A stretch of DNA of 64,000 nt from Streptacidiphilus neutrinimicus (GCF_000787815.1 NZ_BBPO01000004.1:4475-68474), one strand, 5' to 3'. Positions 1-8,645 are shown, numbered from the stretch's first letter. The notes: generated from the sequence alone by a model not told the origin. A program made the numbers and translations.

Positions 1-2
1 CC

Positions 3-290
3 GCGGCGGCCTGCTGGTGGGCGAGCCTGGCCGCCGGAGCGGTCCAGGCCTGCCGCGTCGTCGCCGGCTCCGGCGGAGCGACGCTCGCGGCCCCGTCGGC
101 GCGACGGCTCCGCCTCGCCCTGTACAGCCTCACCGCAGGCAGCCTGCTGACCGGCTCGGTCGCCCTCTCCGCCGCCTTCGGCCGCCCCGAACCCGACCGC
201 CCGGCCGTGGCGGCGGGGAGCGCACTCGTCCTGCTCGCCCTGACCCTCACCGCCACCCTGCGCGACCTGCGCGAGACCCCCGAGGCCTGA
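3..290 (+). CDS. C-terminal part of a membrane protein (5' end outside window)
   Basis: An open frame runs in from the left edge and stops at TGA 288-290, with G or C at nearly every third codon position, which supports real coding. The visible 95 residues are Ala/Leu-rich with two likely membrane spans, about residues 38-58 (starting LALYSLTAGSLLTG) and 70-85 (AAGSALVLLALTLTA), then a short charged tail ending RETPEA. No family can be recognised from this fragment and the true start is not visible. It converges on the hydrolase gene that ends at 297, six bases away. Confidence 0.5.
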   Translation, partial: AAACWWASLAAGAVQACRVVAGSGGATLAAPSARRLRLALYSLTAGSLLTGSVALSAAFGRPEPDRPAVAAGSALVLLALTLTATLRDLRETPEA

Positions 291-296
291 GGCCGG

Positions 297-1361
297 TCAG
301 GAGGCGGCGACGGCCTCCTCGTCGGCGTCCTTCCCGGCGTCGTCGTTCTCCGTGGGGGCCTGCTCGGCGGGCTTGGCTTTCGCCCGCTGCTGTCGGTCCA
401 GCCAGGCGGCCATCTCCGCGTAGGCGCGCTCGCGCGCGTCGAGGTCGGACAGGACGACGTCGTGGCGGGCGCCCGGGATCGGGACGACGGTGGTCTCGTG
501 GCCGAGGCAGCCCGACCAGCGGGCGATCTGGTCCACGTCGAGGACGGTGTCGGCGCGGTTGGCCTGCTCGGACCAGGTGGCGGTCCAGTGGCTCCGGTCC
601 GACCGCAGCACCAGCGACGGCACGCCGACGTCCAGGCCCCGGTGCAGTCGTGCGTGGCCGCGGCGGACCGCGTTCAGCCAGCCGTGCGTGACCGGGAAGC
701 CGGTGAGCGGCTTCATCTCGGTGTCGAACTCCCACTCGCCGTTGCGCCCGGCGTACACCGAGTCGCCGTAGACGGTGCTCGGCGGCAGCTTCAGCGTGCC
801 CATCGGAGCCACCCGGGCGAGCACCCGCAGCGCCTGCGTCATCGGCCCGCGCTGGATCGGCTTGCCCTGCAGATCGAACCACGGGCTGTTGAGGATCAGC
901 CCGGCGACGGGGGCGACGCGTCCGGCCGCGCGGCGGCGGTCCAGCCACAGCGGCAGCACCAGGCCGCCGGTGGAGTGCGCCATCAGTACTACCGGCAGCT
1001 CCGGGTGCGCGGCGGCGACGATCGCCAGCGAGCGCTCCAACTCGGCGTCGTACAGCGCGAGGTCGGAGACGTAGTGCGCGGTCTGGCCCGGGCGGCGCGA
1101 GCGACCGCACTTGCGCAGGTCCAGCGCGTAGAAGGCGAGGCCGCGGGCGGCCGCGAAGTCGGCCAGCGCGGTCTGGAAGAAGTAGTCGGAGAAGCCGTGC
1201 ACGTACAGCATCGCGCCGCGCACGTCCTCGTCGGCCCGTGGCTCGCGGCGCACCAGCACCGCGCTGACGGGGCCCTCGCCGTCCGGGTCGCCGCCCAGGT
1301 CGAGCGTGGTCTGGGCGTAGCCGTCGCCGAGGATGTCCGGCTGCCAGTCGGGTCCGTGCAT
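297..1361 (-). CDS. alpha/beta hydrolase, serine aminopeptidase/monoacylglycerol lipase type
   Basis: 354 residues. The oxyanion HG motif (YVHGFSDY, near residue 55) and the nucleophile elbow AHSTGG (Ser130) fit the S33/lysophospholipase branch. A late GARHDVVLS segment probably supplies the catalytic His, and an Asp lies just before it in LRSDRSH. The product is probably a cytosolic esterase or lipase; there is no signal peptide. GGAGGT lies 6 nt before the ATG. It follows the SDR gene by about 30 bp, so hydrolase, SDR and monooxygenase probably form one operon. A flavin monooxygenase, SDR and lipase together resemble the mymA locus of mycobacteria; that parallel is inference. The C-terminal 30 residues are a charged, low-complexity tail. 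Confidence 0.8.
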   Translation of the reverse strand: MHGPDWQPDILGDGYAQTTLDLGGDPDGEGPVSAVLVRREPRADEDVRGAMLYVHGFSDYFFQTALADFAAARGLAFYALDLRKCGRSRRPGQTAHYVSDLALYDAELERSLAIVAAAHPELPVVLMAHSTGGLVLPLWLDRRRAAGRVAPVAGLILNSPWFDLQGKPIQRGPMTQALRVLARVAPMGTLKLPPSTVYGDSVYAGRNGEWEFDTEMKPLTGFPVTHGWLNAVRRGHARLHRGLDVGVPSLVLRSDRSHWTATWSEQANRADTVLDVDQIARWSGCLGHETTVVPIPGARHDVVLSDLDARERAYAEMAAWLDRQQRAKAKPAEQAPTENDDAGKDADEEAVAAS

Positions 1362-1391
1362 GTATCTACCTCCGGGAAGTTGAAACCGGGT

Positions 1392-2225
1392 TCACTTTGG
1401 CCGACCGGCGGCCTTGAGGACAAGGCCCAGCAGCGTGGAGTAGCGGGCGGGGAACAGCCGCGCGACCAGATCGGGGACGCGGGCGCTCAGCGCGATCAGC
1501 AGCCGGGGCCGGCGCCGCTCCACGGCGGTGACGATCTCCGCGGCGGCCCGCTCCGGCGGGTAGGTGAGCAGCCGGTCGAACCCCGACCGTGCCGCGGCCT
1601 GCTCGGCGGCGGGCACGCTCGACGCGAACCGGCTGCTCTCGGCGATCCGGGTGCGGATGCCGCCCGGGTGCACCACCGTCACCCCGACCCGCCCCGCGAG
1701 CTCTCCGCGCAGCGCCTCGGTGAACCCGCGCACGGCGAACTTGCTGGTGGCGTAGGCGACCTGGCCCGGCGGCGCGATCAGGCCGAACAGGCTCGACAGG
1801 TTCACCAGGTGCGAGCCGGGGTTGGCCCGCAGCACCGGCAGCAGGGCCCGCGTCAGCGTCACCACGGCCCGGTAGTTGACCGCCATCAGCCAGTCGAACT
1901 CCTCCTCGCTGACCTGCTCGAAGGTCCCGCCGAGCGCCACGCCCGCGTTGTTGACCAGCAGCGTGGCGTCCGGGTGCGCGGTCGCGAGCGTCTCGCCGAG
2001 GGCGTGCGTGGCAGCGTCGTCGGAGAGGTCCACGACGTAGGTGGCGACCGGCCGCCCGGAGAGCTGGCCGACCGCCTTGGCCACCCGTCGCAGCCCCTCG
2101 GCGTCGCGGTCTACCAGCGCCAGCGCGCTGCCGCGCCGGGCGAGGGCGTGGGCGAGCTGCTCGCCGATGCCGCCGGCCGCGCCGGTCACCACGGCGGTGC
2201 CGCGGGTGAAGTCGAAGCGCTCCAT
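1392..2225 (-). CDS. short-chain dehydrogenase/reductase
   Basis: 277 residues of a classical SDR: nucleotide-binding TGAAGGIG near residue 14, NNAG, the serine in NLSSLFG, and catalytic YATSK, followed by the PGG/RT loop. It probably oxidises or reduces an alcohol/ketone pair with NAD(P), working with the adjacent monooxygenase. I chose the ATG at 2225 because it overlaps the monooxygenase stop as ATGA, which implies translational coupling, and because the TGxxxGIG motif then falls at its usual place. An upstream extension of the frame runs into the monooxygenase and is not used. The C-terminus is a basic/hydrophobic helix that may touch the membrane. Confidence 0.85.
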   Translation of the reverse strand: MERFDFTRGTAVVTGAAGGIGEQLAHALARRGSALALVDRDAEGLRRVAKAVGQLSGRPVATYVVDLSDDAATHALGETLATAHPDATLLVNNAGVALGGTFEQVSEEEFDWLMAVNYRAVVTLTRALLPVLRANPGSHLVNLSSLFGLIAPPGQVAYATSKFAVRGFTEALRGELAGRVGVTVVHPGGIRTRIAESSRFASSVPAAEQAAARSGFDRLLTYPPERAAAEIVTAVERRRPRLLIALSARVPDLVARLFPARYSTLLGLVLKAAGRPK

Positions 2226-3772
2226 CAGGCGGAGACCTCCTGGGCGGAGGAACCGGCGGCGGCGCGCTCGCCCGGGCTCGCGCTGAACCGCAGCTCCGGG
2301 TCGGTCACGGGGAGGTGCCGGAGCAGCTTCACGTCCCCGGCGTAGTTCATCGAGGTCAGCCAGGGGGCGCGGTCGCCCTGGCGGGGCAGCTTGTCGATGG
2401 CGCGCTGGATGTAGCCCGCGCCGAAGTCCAGCAGCGGCCGGGTGGGCATGGCCGGGTCGGCGAGCACGGGCACGGCGGTGTCGTAGCCGAGGGAGTCCAT
2501 GTGGGCGAGCAGCCGGCAAAGGTGCTCGCAGAGCAGGCCGACCTTGAGCGTCCAGGAGGAGTTGGTGTAGCCGATGGAGTAGGAGAAGTTGGGCACGCCG
2601 GAGAGCATCATGCCCTTGTAGGCGACGGTGTCCGCGAGGCTCACCGGCCGGTCGTCGACGGTCAGTGAGATGCCGCCCATCGCCTGCACGTTCAGCCCGG
2701 TCGCGGTGACGACGACGTCCGCCTCCAGCTCGCGCCCGGACTCCAGCCGCACGCCGTTCTCGGTGAACGTCGCGATCCTGTCGGTCACCACCGACGCCCG
2801 GCCCTGCCGGATGGTGCGGAACAGGTCGCCGTCAGGGACGGCGCACAGCCGCTGGTCCCACGGGTCGTAGGGCGGGTTGAAGTGCTCGTCGACGGGATAG
2901 CCCTCGGGCAGCTGCTTGACGTTCACGCTCCGGATCAGGCGGCGCGCCGCCTTGGGGTACTTCTGGAACAGCCGCCAGACCACCTGCTGGCGGACGATGT
3001 TCTTGCGGCGCGTCAGCGCGTAGGCGCGGTCCTCGTCGAGGAGCCGGCGCAGCAGGTTGGCCACCTTGTCCTGGGCCGGCACCGGCATGACGTAGGTCGG
3101 CGTGCGCTGCAGCATGGTCACGTGCGCGGCGGTCTCCGCCAGCGCGGGGACGAGGGTGACGGCGGTCGCGCCGCTGCCGATGACGAGCACCCGCTTGCCG
3201 GTCGCGTCGAGGTCCTCGGGCCAGTGCTGCGGGTGCACGATGGTGCCCGAGAAGCGCTCACGCCCGGGGAAGTACGGGGTGTAGCCCTCGTCGTAGCGGT
3301 AGTAACCGGCGGCGGCGAAGAGCCAGTTGCAGGTCAGCCTGGTCCGCTCGCCGGTGTCGGTGCGCTCGGTCTTCACCGTCCAGCGGGCGTCGGCCGAGCT
3401 CCACGAGGCGCCGATCACGCGGGTGCGGTAGCGGATGTGCCGGTCGATGCCGTGCTCGGCGGCGGTTTCGCGCAGGTAGGCGAGGATCTTGTCGGCGCTC
3501 GCGATCGCGTCCTTGTCCCGCCAGGGCTTGAACTCGTACCCGAAGGTGTGCAGGTCCGAGTCGGAGCGGATGCCGGGGTAGCGGAACAGGTCCCAGGTGC
3601 CGCCGGACGCCTCGCGGGCCTCGAGGACGGCGTAGCTGCGACCGGGGTGCTCGCGCTGGAGGTAGTAGCCCGCGCCGATGCCGGAGATCCCCGCGCCCAC
3701 GATCAGCACGTCGAAGGATGTCGCCGGCCGGTCCCCGGTCTCCTGTGTCGCGGTCTCGTCTGTCGCGGCCAT
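2225..3772 (-). CDS. flavin-containing (Baeyer-Villiger type) monooxygenase
   Basis: 515 residues. An FAD-binding GAGISGIG motif lies near residue 27. The BVMO fingerprint FxGxxxHxxxWP is present as FSGTIVHPQHWP, and the NADPH Rossmann motif is GSGATA. Layout and length match the EthA/MymA group of Baeyer-Villiger monooxygenases, which use NADPH and O2 to insert oxygen into ketones or oxidise S/N atoms. The ATG at 3772 is preceded by GGGAG. It is the first gene of the monooxygenase-SDR-hydrolase operon and is divergent from the PucR regulator at 3915, its most likely regulator. The substrate cannot be told from sequence. Confidence 0.88.
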   Translation of the reverse strand: MAATDETATQETGDRPATSFDVLIVGAGISGIGAGYYLQREHPGRSYAVLEAREASGGTWDLFRYPGIRSDSDLHTFGYEFKPWRDKDAIASADKILAYLRETAAEHGIDRHIRYRTRVIGASWSSADARWTVKTERTDTGERTRLTCNWLFAAAGYYRYDEGYTPYFPGRERFSGTIVHPQHWPEDLDATGKRVLVIGSGATAVTLVPALAETAAHVTMLQRTPTYVMPVPAQDKVANLLRRLLDEDRAYALTRRKNIVRQQVVWRLFQKYPKAARRLIRSVNVKQLPEGYPVDEHFNPPYDPWDQRLCAVPDGDLFRTIRQGRASVVTDRIATFTENGVRLESGRELEADVVVTATGLNVQAMGGISLTVDDRPVSLADTVAYKGMMLSGVPNFSYSIGYTNSSWTLKVGLLCEHLCRLLAHMDSLGYDTAVPVLADPAMPTRPLLDFGAGYIQRAIDKLPRQGDRAPWLTSMNYAGDVKLLRHLPVTDPELRFSASPGERAAAGSSAQEVSA

Positions 3773-3855
3773 GGCGCGGGCTCCCGTCGGCGTGATGCGG
3801 AACTTCCGATGGCGATCATCGTCGGCGATGCGCGTGGCCTCGGCTATGGGCAGGT

Positions 3856-3892
3856 TGCACCTGAAGCGCTTGGTTGTGCAGCAAAGTGCACC
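3856..3892. promoter_or_regulatory. repeat-bearing divergent promoter region between monooxygenase and PucR gene
   Basis: The 142-bp divergent intergenic region is less GC-rich than its flanks. It contains TGCACC at 3856-3861 and again at 3887-3892, plus GTGCAGCAAAGTGCAC at 3876-3891, where GTGCA recurs every 10 bp. Such helically phased repeats between a regulator and a divergent operon suit an operator for the PucR protein. No clear -35/-10 pair was assigned. Confidence 0.35.
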
Positions 3893-3914
3893 ACCATGGC
3901 CGTAGGGTGGGCGC

Positions 3915-5132
3915 ATGCTGTGGGAACCGCCCTCGGAGAGGGTACGCGAGCTCATCCGCCAGGGCGCGGAGCTTGCCGTGCGACCCCCGGAGGAGTGGCT
4001 GCGGGAGCTCGACGCGGCCACGCTGTCCGGCCCCCACAACAAGCAGCTCGCCGACGATCCCGCCCTGGCGGCCGCCACCCGCCGGGCCAACCGCTCGAAC
4101 CTGCTGTTCTGGGCCGCCGCCAACGTCCAGGCCCCCGGGCACCGGGTGCCCGCGAACGTCGGGCCGCCGCAGCTGGAGATCGCCCGTGACCTGGTCCGAC
4201 GCGGCCTCAACGAGACCGCCCTGGACGCCTACCGCTCCGGGCAGGCGGTGGCGGTGCGCCGCTGGACGGAGATCTGCTGCGGCCTCACCGCCGACCCCGC
4301 CGAGCTGCGCGAGCTGCTCGACGTCTCCTCCCGGTCCATCGCGGCGTTCGTCGACGACACCATCGCCGCCATCGCCGAGCAGATCGCGCGCGAGCGCGAG
4401 GAGCTCACCACCGGCAGCCATGCGGAGCGGCTGGAGACCGTAAGCCTGCTCCTCGACGGCGCCCCGATCCCGGCCGGCCGCGCCGAGCAGCGCCTCGGCT
4501 ACCCGCTGGCGGGCGAGCACACCGCGGCCGTGGTCTGGAGCGACGGCCCCGAGGCCGACCTCGCGTCCCTGGACCGTGCCGCCGAGCTGGTCGCGCTCGC
4601 GGCGGGCGACCCGCGCCCCCTCACCGTCCTCGCCAGCGCGGCGACCCGCTGGGTGTGGGTTCACGGCCGCCCCGACGCGGAGCTGCTGCGCGGCGGCGCC
4701 GCAGCGCTCCCGGACGCGAACGTGCGGATCGCCGTCGGTTCGACCGCCGAGGGAATCGACGGCTTCCGGCGCGGCCATCTCGACGCCCTCGCCGTCCAGC
4801 GGATGCTCGCCCGGCTCGCCTCGCCCCACCAGATCGCCACCCACGAGGAGGTCGAGCTGGTCGCCCTGCTGACCGCGGACCCGAAGAACGCCGAACACTT
4901 CGTCCGGCGCGTTCTCGGCGCGCTGGAGACCGCCGAGACCGAGGTCACCGACGCCGTGCGCCTCTTCATCGCCGCCCAGTGCAACGCCTCGCACGCGGCC
5001 GCCCTGCTCTACGTCCACCGCAACACGCTGCTGCGCCGCCTCGCCCGCGCCGACCGGCTGCTGCCGCGCCCGCTCGCCGAGAACGTCGTCGAGGTGGCCG
5101 CCGCCCTCGAAGTCCTGCGCTGGCGGCCCTGA
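3915..5132 (+). CDS. PucR-family transcriptional regulator
   Basis: 405 residues. The C-terminal 60 residues carry the PucR/CdaR-type helix-turn-helix, with the typical VHRNTLLRRL segment near residue 375. The central part resembles the GGDEF-like domain of this family, and the N-terminal 170 residues are a mostly helical, unclassified sensor region. PucR-type regulators usually control neighbouring catabolic genes in response to a small molecule. It is divergent from the monooxygenase operon, which makes that operon the probable target (inference). Confidence 0.82.
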   Translation: MLWEPPSERVRELIRQGAELAVRPPEEWLRELDAATLSGPHNKQLADDPALAAATRRANRSNLLFWAAANVQAPGHRVPANVGPPQLEIARDLVRRGLNETALDAYRSGQAVAVRRWTEICCGLTADPAELRELLDVSSRSIAAFVDDTIAAIAEQIAREREELTTGSHAERLETVSLLLDGAPIPAGRAEQRLGYPLAGEHTAAVVWSDGPEADLASLDRAAELVALAAGDPRPLTVLASAATRWVWVHGRPDAELLRGGAAALPDANVRIAVGSTAEGIDGFRRGHLDALAVQRMLARLASPHQIATHEEVELVALLTADPKNAEHFVRRVLGALETAETEVTDAVRLFIAAQCNASHAAALLYVHRNTLLRRLARADRLLPRPLAENVVEVAAALEVLRWRP

Positions 5133-5237
5133 CACGTCGGCCGCCGGTTGGAGTGGCGACCCCGTGCCGCATCGGTGAGGCTGGAGGCGCACGCGGCTCC
5201 GACGACGTGGGCTCCGACGACGTGAGGGACGACCCCG

Positions 5238-5885
5238 ATGACCCAGACAGAGAGCCGGACCGTCCGGGACGTGATGACCGCGGACGTGGTGACCGTGACC
5301 AGCCGGACGCCGTTCAAGGAGCTGGCCCGGCTGATGGACGAGCATCGGATCAGCGCGCTCCCGGTGATCGACGGCGCCCGGCGCGTGCTCGGCATCGTCT
5401 CCGAGGCGGACCTGCTGCTCAAGCAGGCCGGCCGCCGCCAGAAGCTCGGCATACGCGACGCCGCCCTGCTCGACCCCGACCAGGCCGCCCGCCTTGCCGC
5501 GCTGGTCGCCGACGACCTGATGACCGCGCCCGCGGTCACCGTGGGCCCGGACGAGACCGTCGCCGGCGCGGCCCGGACCATGCTCCAGCGCGGCGTCAAG
5601 CGGCTCCCCGTCGTGGACCAGGAGCGCACGCTCCTCGGCATCGTCAGCCGCGCGGACGTGCTCAGGGTCTTCCTCGCCGACGACGCGGCCCTGGAACGCG
5701 AGGTCCGTGCGGCCCTGGCCCGCACGATCGGGGCGGAGGCCGCGGCCGACCTGACGGTAGCCCTCGCGGACGGCGTCGCCACCATCGGCGGCGTGCTCGG
5801 TGACTCCTCCCGGATCCCGGCCGTCGCGCTCGCCGTGAGCGGGGTCGACGGCATCGTGGACGTGACCTTCGCGCTGGAGGGCTGA
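5238..5885 (+). CDS. CBS-domain pair plus BON domain protein
   Basis: 215 residues. Two CBS motifs (VRDVMTADVVTV near residue 8 and VADDLMTAPAVTV near residue 90, each followed by a D/E-R-R/V-LGIVS strand) form one Bateman module that typically binds adenosine nucleotides. The last 70 residues form a BON domain (glycine-rich VATIGGVLGD, then a VDGIVDV strand), a family linked to phospholipid or membrane association. Such CBS-BON proteins are common in actinomycete stress clusters. It stands alone between the PucR gene and the rho leader, and no DevR-like box was seen upstream. Confidence 0.8.
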   Translation: MTQTESRTVRDVMTADVVTVTSRTPFKELARLMDEHRISALPVIDGARRVLGIVSEADLLLKQAGRRQKLGIRDAALLDPDQAARLAALVADDLMTAPAVTVGPDETVAGAARTMLQRGVKRLPVVDQERTLLGIVSRADVLRVFLADDAALEREVRAALARTIGAEAAADLTVALADGVATIGGVLGDSSRIPAVALAVSGVDGIVDVTFALEG

Positions 5886-5907
5886 CAGGCTCCCCGAATC
5901 GGGGGAC

Positions 5908-5939
5908 TTGACAAGAAGCCAGCCCGTACCTGTTACTAT
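5908..5939 (+). promoter_or_regulatory. candidate promoter of rho
   Basis: TTGACA at 5908-5913 is a perfect -35 hexamer. The best -10-like sequence, TACTAT at 5934-5939, is 20 bp away, longer than the usual 16-18. It lies 234 bp before the rho start, leaving a long leader, as expected for an autoregulated rho gene. A short inverted repeat CCCCGAATCGGGG (5892-5904) just upstream may end the CBS-BON transcript. Confidence 0.4.
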
Positions 5940-6046
5940 GGACCGCAGCGGAGTGAATCTCCTCCGCCCGGCTCCCGCTCCCGCGATTCTGACCGCGGTA
6001 GAGCAAGCAGAGCAGTAGTCACCTCGAAGCACCGCACCGCGCTTTC

Positions 6047-6088
6047 CGGTACCACGTTTCCGCTACCACGTTTCCGGTGCACGTTTTC
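6047..6088 (+). repeat. three 14-bp tandem repeats in the rho leader
   Basis: CGGTACCACGTTTC (6047-6060), CGCTACCACGTTTC (6061-6074) and CGGTGCACGTTTTC (6075-6088) are head-to-tail copies ending 85 bp before the rho start. The run of ACGTTT is AT-rich and C-containing relative to the neighbourhood. A role in RNA-level autoregulation of rho is possible. Confidence 0.7.
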
Positions 6089-6172
6089 GCATCGCGTGAG
6101 GACTTCCCGCGATGCGCAGGTCACGGGCGTCCACGCCCGGACCTCTCACGCCCTCAAGAAGTGGATCCCACC

Positions 6173-7369
6173 ATGACCACCACACTCGAACCCATCACCA
6201 CCACCACAGCCACCTCGGCAACCACACCGGACGTCGACCTCGACCTCGTCCAGGTCACCGGTGTGCTCGACCTCCGCGACGGCCACGCCCTGCTTCGCAC
6301 CTCGGGCTACCAGCCCGGCCCCGACGACGTGTTCGTGTCGACGGCTCAGGTCCGCAGCCTCGGCCTGCGGCCCGGTGACACGGTCACCGGAATCACCCGC
6401 GCGAGCGACAACAAGGGCAAGGGCGACCGCCGTCTCTCCCTGAACCGCGTCGACGCCGTCAACGGCCTCGCCCCCGAGCGGGCCCGGAGGCGGCCCGTCT
6501 TCGGCGAGTTGACGCCGCTTCACCCCGAGGAGCAGCTACGACTGGAGACCGAACCCGGCGTGCTCGCCACCCGCGTCATCGACCTGGTGGCGCCGATCGG
6601 CAAGGGCCAGCGCGGCCTGATCGTCGCGCCGCCGAAGACCGGCAAGACGGTGGTCATGCAGACCATCGCCGCCGCCCTCGCCCGCAACCACCCGGAGGCC
6701 CACCTCATGGTCGTGCTCGTCGACGAGCGCCCGGAGGAGGTCACCGACATGGAGCGCTCGGTCAGGGGCGAGGTGCTCGCCTCCACCTTCGACCGGCCGG
6801 CCCGCGAGCACATCGCGCTCGCCGAGCTGGCCATCGAGCGCGCCAAGCGCCTCGTCGAGCTCGGCCAGGACGTCGTCGTGCTGCTCGACTCGATCACCCG
6901 CCTCGCCCGCGCCTACAACACCGCCGCCCCTGCTTCGGGACGCGTCCTCACCGGTGGCATCGACGCCGCCGCGCTGCACCTGCCGAAGAAGTTCTTCGGT
7001 GCCGCCCGCAACATCGAGGACGGCGGCTCGCTCACCATCATCGCCACGGCGCTCGTCGACACCGGCTCCCGGATGGACGACCTGATCTTCGAGGAGTTCA
7101 AGAGCACCGGCAACATGGAGCTGCGGCTCGACCGCAAGCTCGCCGACAAGCGCGCCTTCCCCGCCGTCGACGTGAAGGCCTCCGGCACCCGCCGCGAGGA
7201 ACTGCTGCTCGGCCCCGAGCGCACCTCCGCCACCTGGACGCTGCGCCGCGTCCTTAGCGCGCTGGACACCCAGCAGGCGACCGAGCTGCTGCTCACCCAG
7301 CTGAAGCAGTCCCCGACCAACATGGACGTGCTCCACCGGATCGCCGCCGGACGAGCGGGCGCCTCCTGA
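6173..7369 (+). CDS. rho: compact transcription termination factor Rho
   Basis: 398 residues. A cold-shock-type RNA-binding domain (about residues 25-95) is followed by the RecA-like ATPase with Walker A APPKTGKT (residues 152-159), Walker B VVVLLDSITRLARAYN, and the GGIDAAALHLPKKFF Q/R-loop segment. The last 40 residues (TQLKQSPTNMDVL) fit the Rho C-terminus. Actinomycete Rho usually has a large Arg/Gly-rich insertion near the N-terminus, which is absent here. Instead there is only a Thr-rich start (MTTTLEPITTTT), so this is probably a second, minimal Rho. The ATG at 6173 keeps the RNA-binding domain near the N-terminus; earlier starts read through the leader repeats. Confidence 0.88.
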   Translation: MTTTLEPITTTTATSATTPDVDLDLVQVTGVLDLRDGHALLRTSGYQPGPDDVFVSTAQVRSLGLRPGDTVTGITRASDNKGKGDRRLSLNRVDAVNGLAPERARRRPVFGELTPLHPEEQLRLETEPGVLATRVIDLVAPIGKGQRGLIVAPPKTGKTVVMQTIAAALARNHPEAHLMVVLVDERPEEVTDMERSVRGEVLASTFDRPAREHIALAELAIERAKRLVELGQDVVVLLDSITRLARAYNTAAPASGRVLTGGIDAAALHLPKKFFGAARNIEDGGSLTIIATALVDTGSRMDDLIFEEFKSTGNMELRLDRKLADKRAFPAVDVKASGTRREELLLGPERTSATWTLRRVLSALDTQQATELLLTQLKQSPTNMDVLHRIAAGRAGAS

Positions 7370-7426
7370 CCTGCGGCTCCGCCCCCACGGCCGGCCCCCG
7401 GCCCCGGCGCTCAGCCGCCCGTTCGA

Positions 7427-7741
7427 TCAGTCGCCCAGCCGACGCTCCTGGAGCACGATCCACCGCGTGGGCACGAAGTAGGCCCACAGGCCCCAGACGG
7501 GCTGCGGGTGGCAGACGAAGCCGACCAGCTCGCCGTCCGCGACCATGAACCCGCGCCCCGGGCTCTTGCGCCGCCCGGCGCCCCGCAGCAGCAGGGTGTG
7601 GTGCCCGGCCTTGAGTTCCAGTTCCAGCCGCCCGCCGGCCTGGATCGTCGCGACCACCTCGGCGTCGAGTTCGATCTCCCACGGGCCGCGGTCCCACACC
7701 GCGTAGGGGAAGATGCGCTGCAGCCTCAAGGTCGCGGTCAT
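7427..7741 (-). CDS. small hypothetical protein, beta-rich
   Basis: 104 residues with coding-like third positions. There is no signal peptide and no recognised domain. The segment LELELKAGHHTLLLRGAGRRKSPG resembles the beta-hairpin pattern of PEGA-like or carbohydrate-facing modules, and a tryptophan-rich end (PVWGLWAYFVPTRW) may touch the membrane. It converges on rho and is divergent from the DUF1905 gene at 7839. Function unknown. Confidence 0.6.
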   Translation of the reverse strand: MTATLRLQRIFPYAVWDRGPWEIELDAEVVATIQAGGRLELELKAGHHTLLLRGAGRRKSPGRGFMVADGELVGFVCHPQPVWGLWAYFVPTRWIVLQERRLGD

Positions 7742-7838
7742 GGCCACAAGTGTGCGGGTCCAACGCCCGGGTACGGCCGCGCCGCGCCGGTACGCTGAGT
7801 GAGCCTCAGCCCGCCCACCCCGCGGAACGGACCGGCCC

Positions 7839-8126
7839 ATGGACCTCGCCTTCTCCGGCTGCGTGATCGAATGGCGCGGCCCCGCGCCCTACTTCTACGT
7901 CCCGGTCCCGCAGGAACAGTCCGCCGACATCCACGAGGTCGCAGCCCGAGCCAGCTACGGCTGGGGCGTCGTCCCCGTCTCGGCCCGCATCGGCGACACC
8001 GCCTTCACCACCTCCCTCTTCCCCAAGGACGGCGGCTACCTCCTCCCCCTCAAAGCGGCGGTCCGCCTTCCTCATGGCCTGACGCCGGGCGACGTCGTGG
8101 CCGTGGAGCTGACCGTCCGGCTGTAG
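7839..8126 (+). CDS. DUF1905 family protein
   Basis: 95 residues matching the DUF1905 pattern from end to end: WRGPAPYFYVPVP, then YGWGVVPV, TSLFPKDGGYLLPLK and a terminal VAVELTV strand. Members are small single-domain beta proteins without an established reaction. The start is fixed by the conserved N-terminal strand. No operon partner is evident: the gene upstream is divergent and a 500-bp non-coding stretch follows. Confidence 0.82.
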   Translation: MDLAFSGCVIEWRGPAPYFYVPVPQEQSADIHEVAARASYGWGVVPVSARIGDTAFTTSLFPKDGGYLLPLKAAVRLPHGLTPGDVVAVELTVRL

Positions 8127-8553
8127 CAGCGGGGTGTGCCGGGGTTCGGCACCGTACGCGTACCTCTTGGTACCTCTTGCTCGGCCAACAGATCGGACCG
8201 GCGGTCGGCGTCAGGCTCCTCCAGCCGGACGGCTCCGGGCAGCAAGGTCATCAGCAGCGAGGGATGGTCGCGATGGGCCGCGATCGCGGGTTTCGCGGGA
8301 CAGCAGACCGTCCGCGTGACGGACGTAGAAGGGCTTCGTGAAGGACCGCAGCACCAGGTGCCGCCGGCCGGTCGGCCCGTCGACGCTCAACCTGCGCCGA
8401 GCCGCTCCCCGCCGGCGAGGTGCTTTTCCACCCACGATCGCGTCGCGCCCCAGTCTCCACGTGTGATCACGACGGAAGGCTAGCGGCGACGCACGCTACT
8501 TCGGCGGGAGGAGACTGAAGGAAGGCAGCAGCAAAGCGCCTGCGCGCGCAGTT
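8127..8553. other. 427-bp stretch without a convincing gene
   Basis: Reading frames here are short, overlap in several frames and lack the third-position bias of neighbours. GC content falls towards 8500. I see no RNA gene or repeat except a local CCTCTTGGTACCTCTTG duplication near 8164-8180. It may be decayed coding sequence, but I cannot assign a parent. Confidence 0.5.
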
Positions 8554-8603
8554 GTTCAAATCTGAACAAGGGAGTACGCTTCGAGATTAGTTCAGATTTG
8601 AAC
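8554..8603 (+). promoter_or_regulatory. paired palindromic operator upstream of the dioxygenase
   Basis: GTTCAAATCTGAAC (8554-8567) and GTTCAGATTTGAAC (8590-8603) are near-palindromes and exact reverse complements of each other, 36 bp start to start. They lie 43-92 bp before the dioxygenase ATG in an AT-rich pocket. TTCAAAT-type half sites are typical of MarR- or TetR-class repressors. No such regulator gene is adjacent, so the repressor would act from elsewhere. Confidence 0.6.
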
Positions 8604-8645
8604 CAGATCGTCGTGTGCGACCGACCGATGGGAACGAGGACAGTC

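Noticed and set aside
2882-4189. Long plus-strand open frame opposite the monooxygenase
   Set aside because: It lies antisense to a protein with clear BVMO motifs, has no recognisable domain and is a product of high GC third positions.
8136-8483. 115-codon frame after the DUF1905 gene
   Set aside because: Irregular third-position use, Ser/Arg/Pro-rich translation without domain pattern, and competing frames over the same bases.
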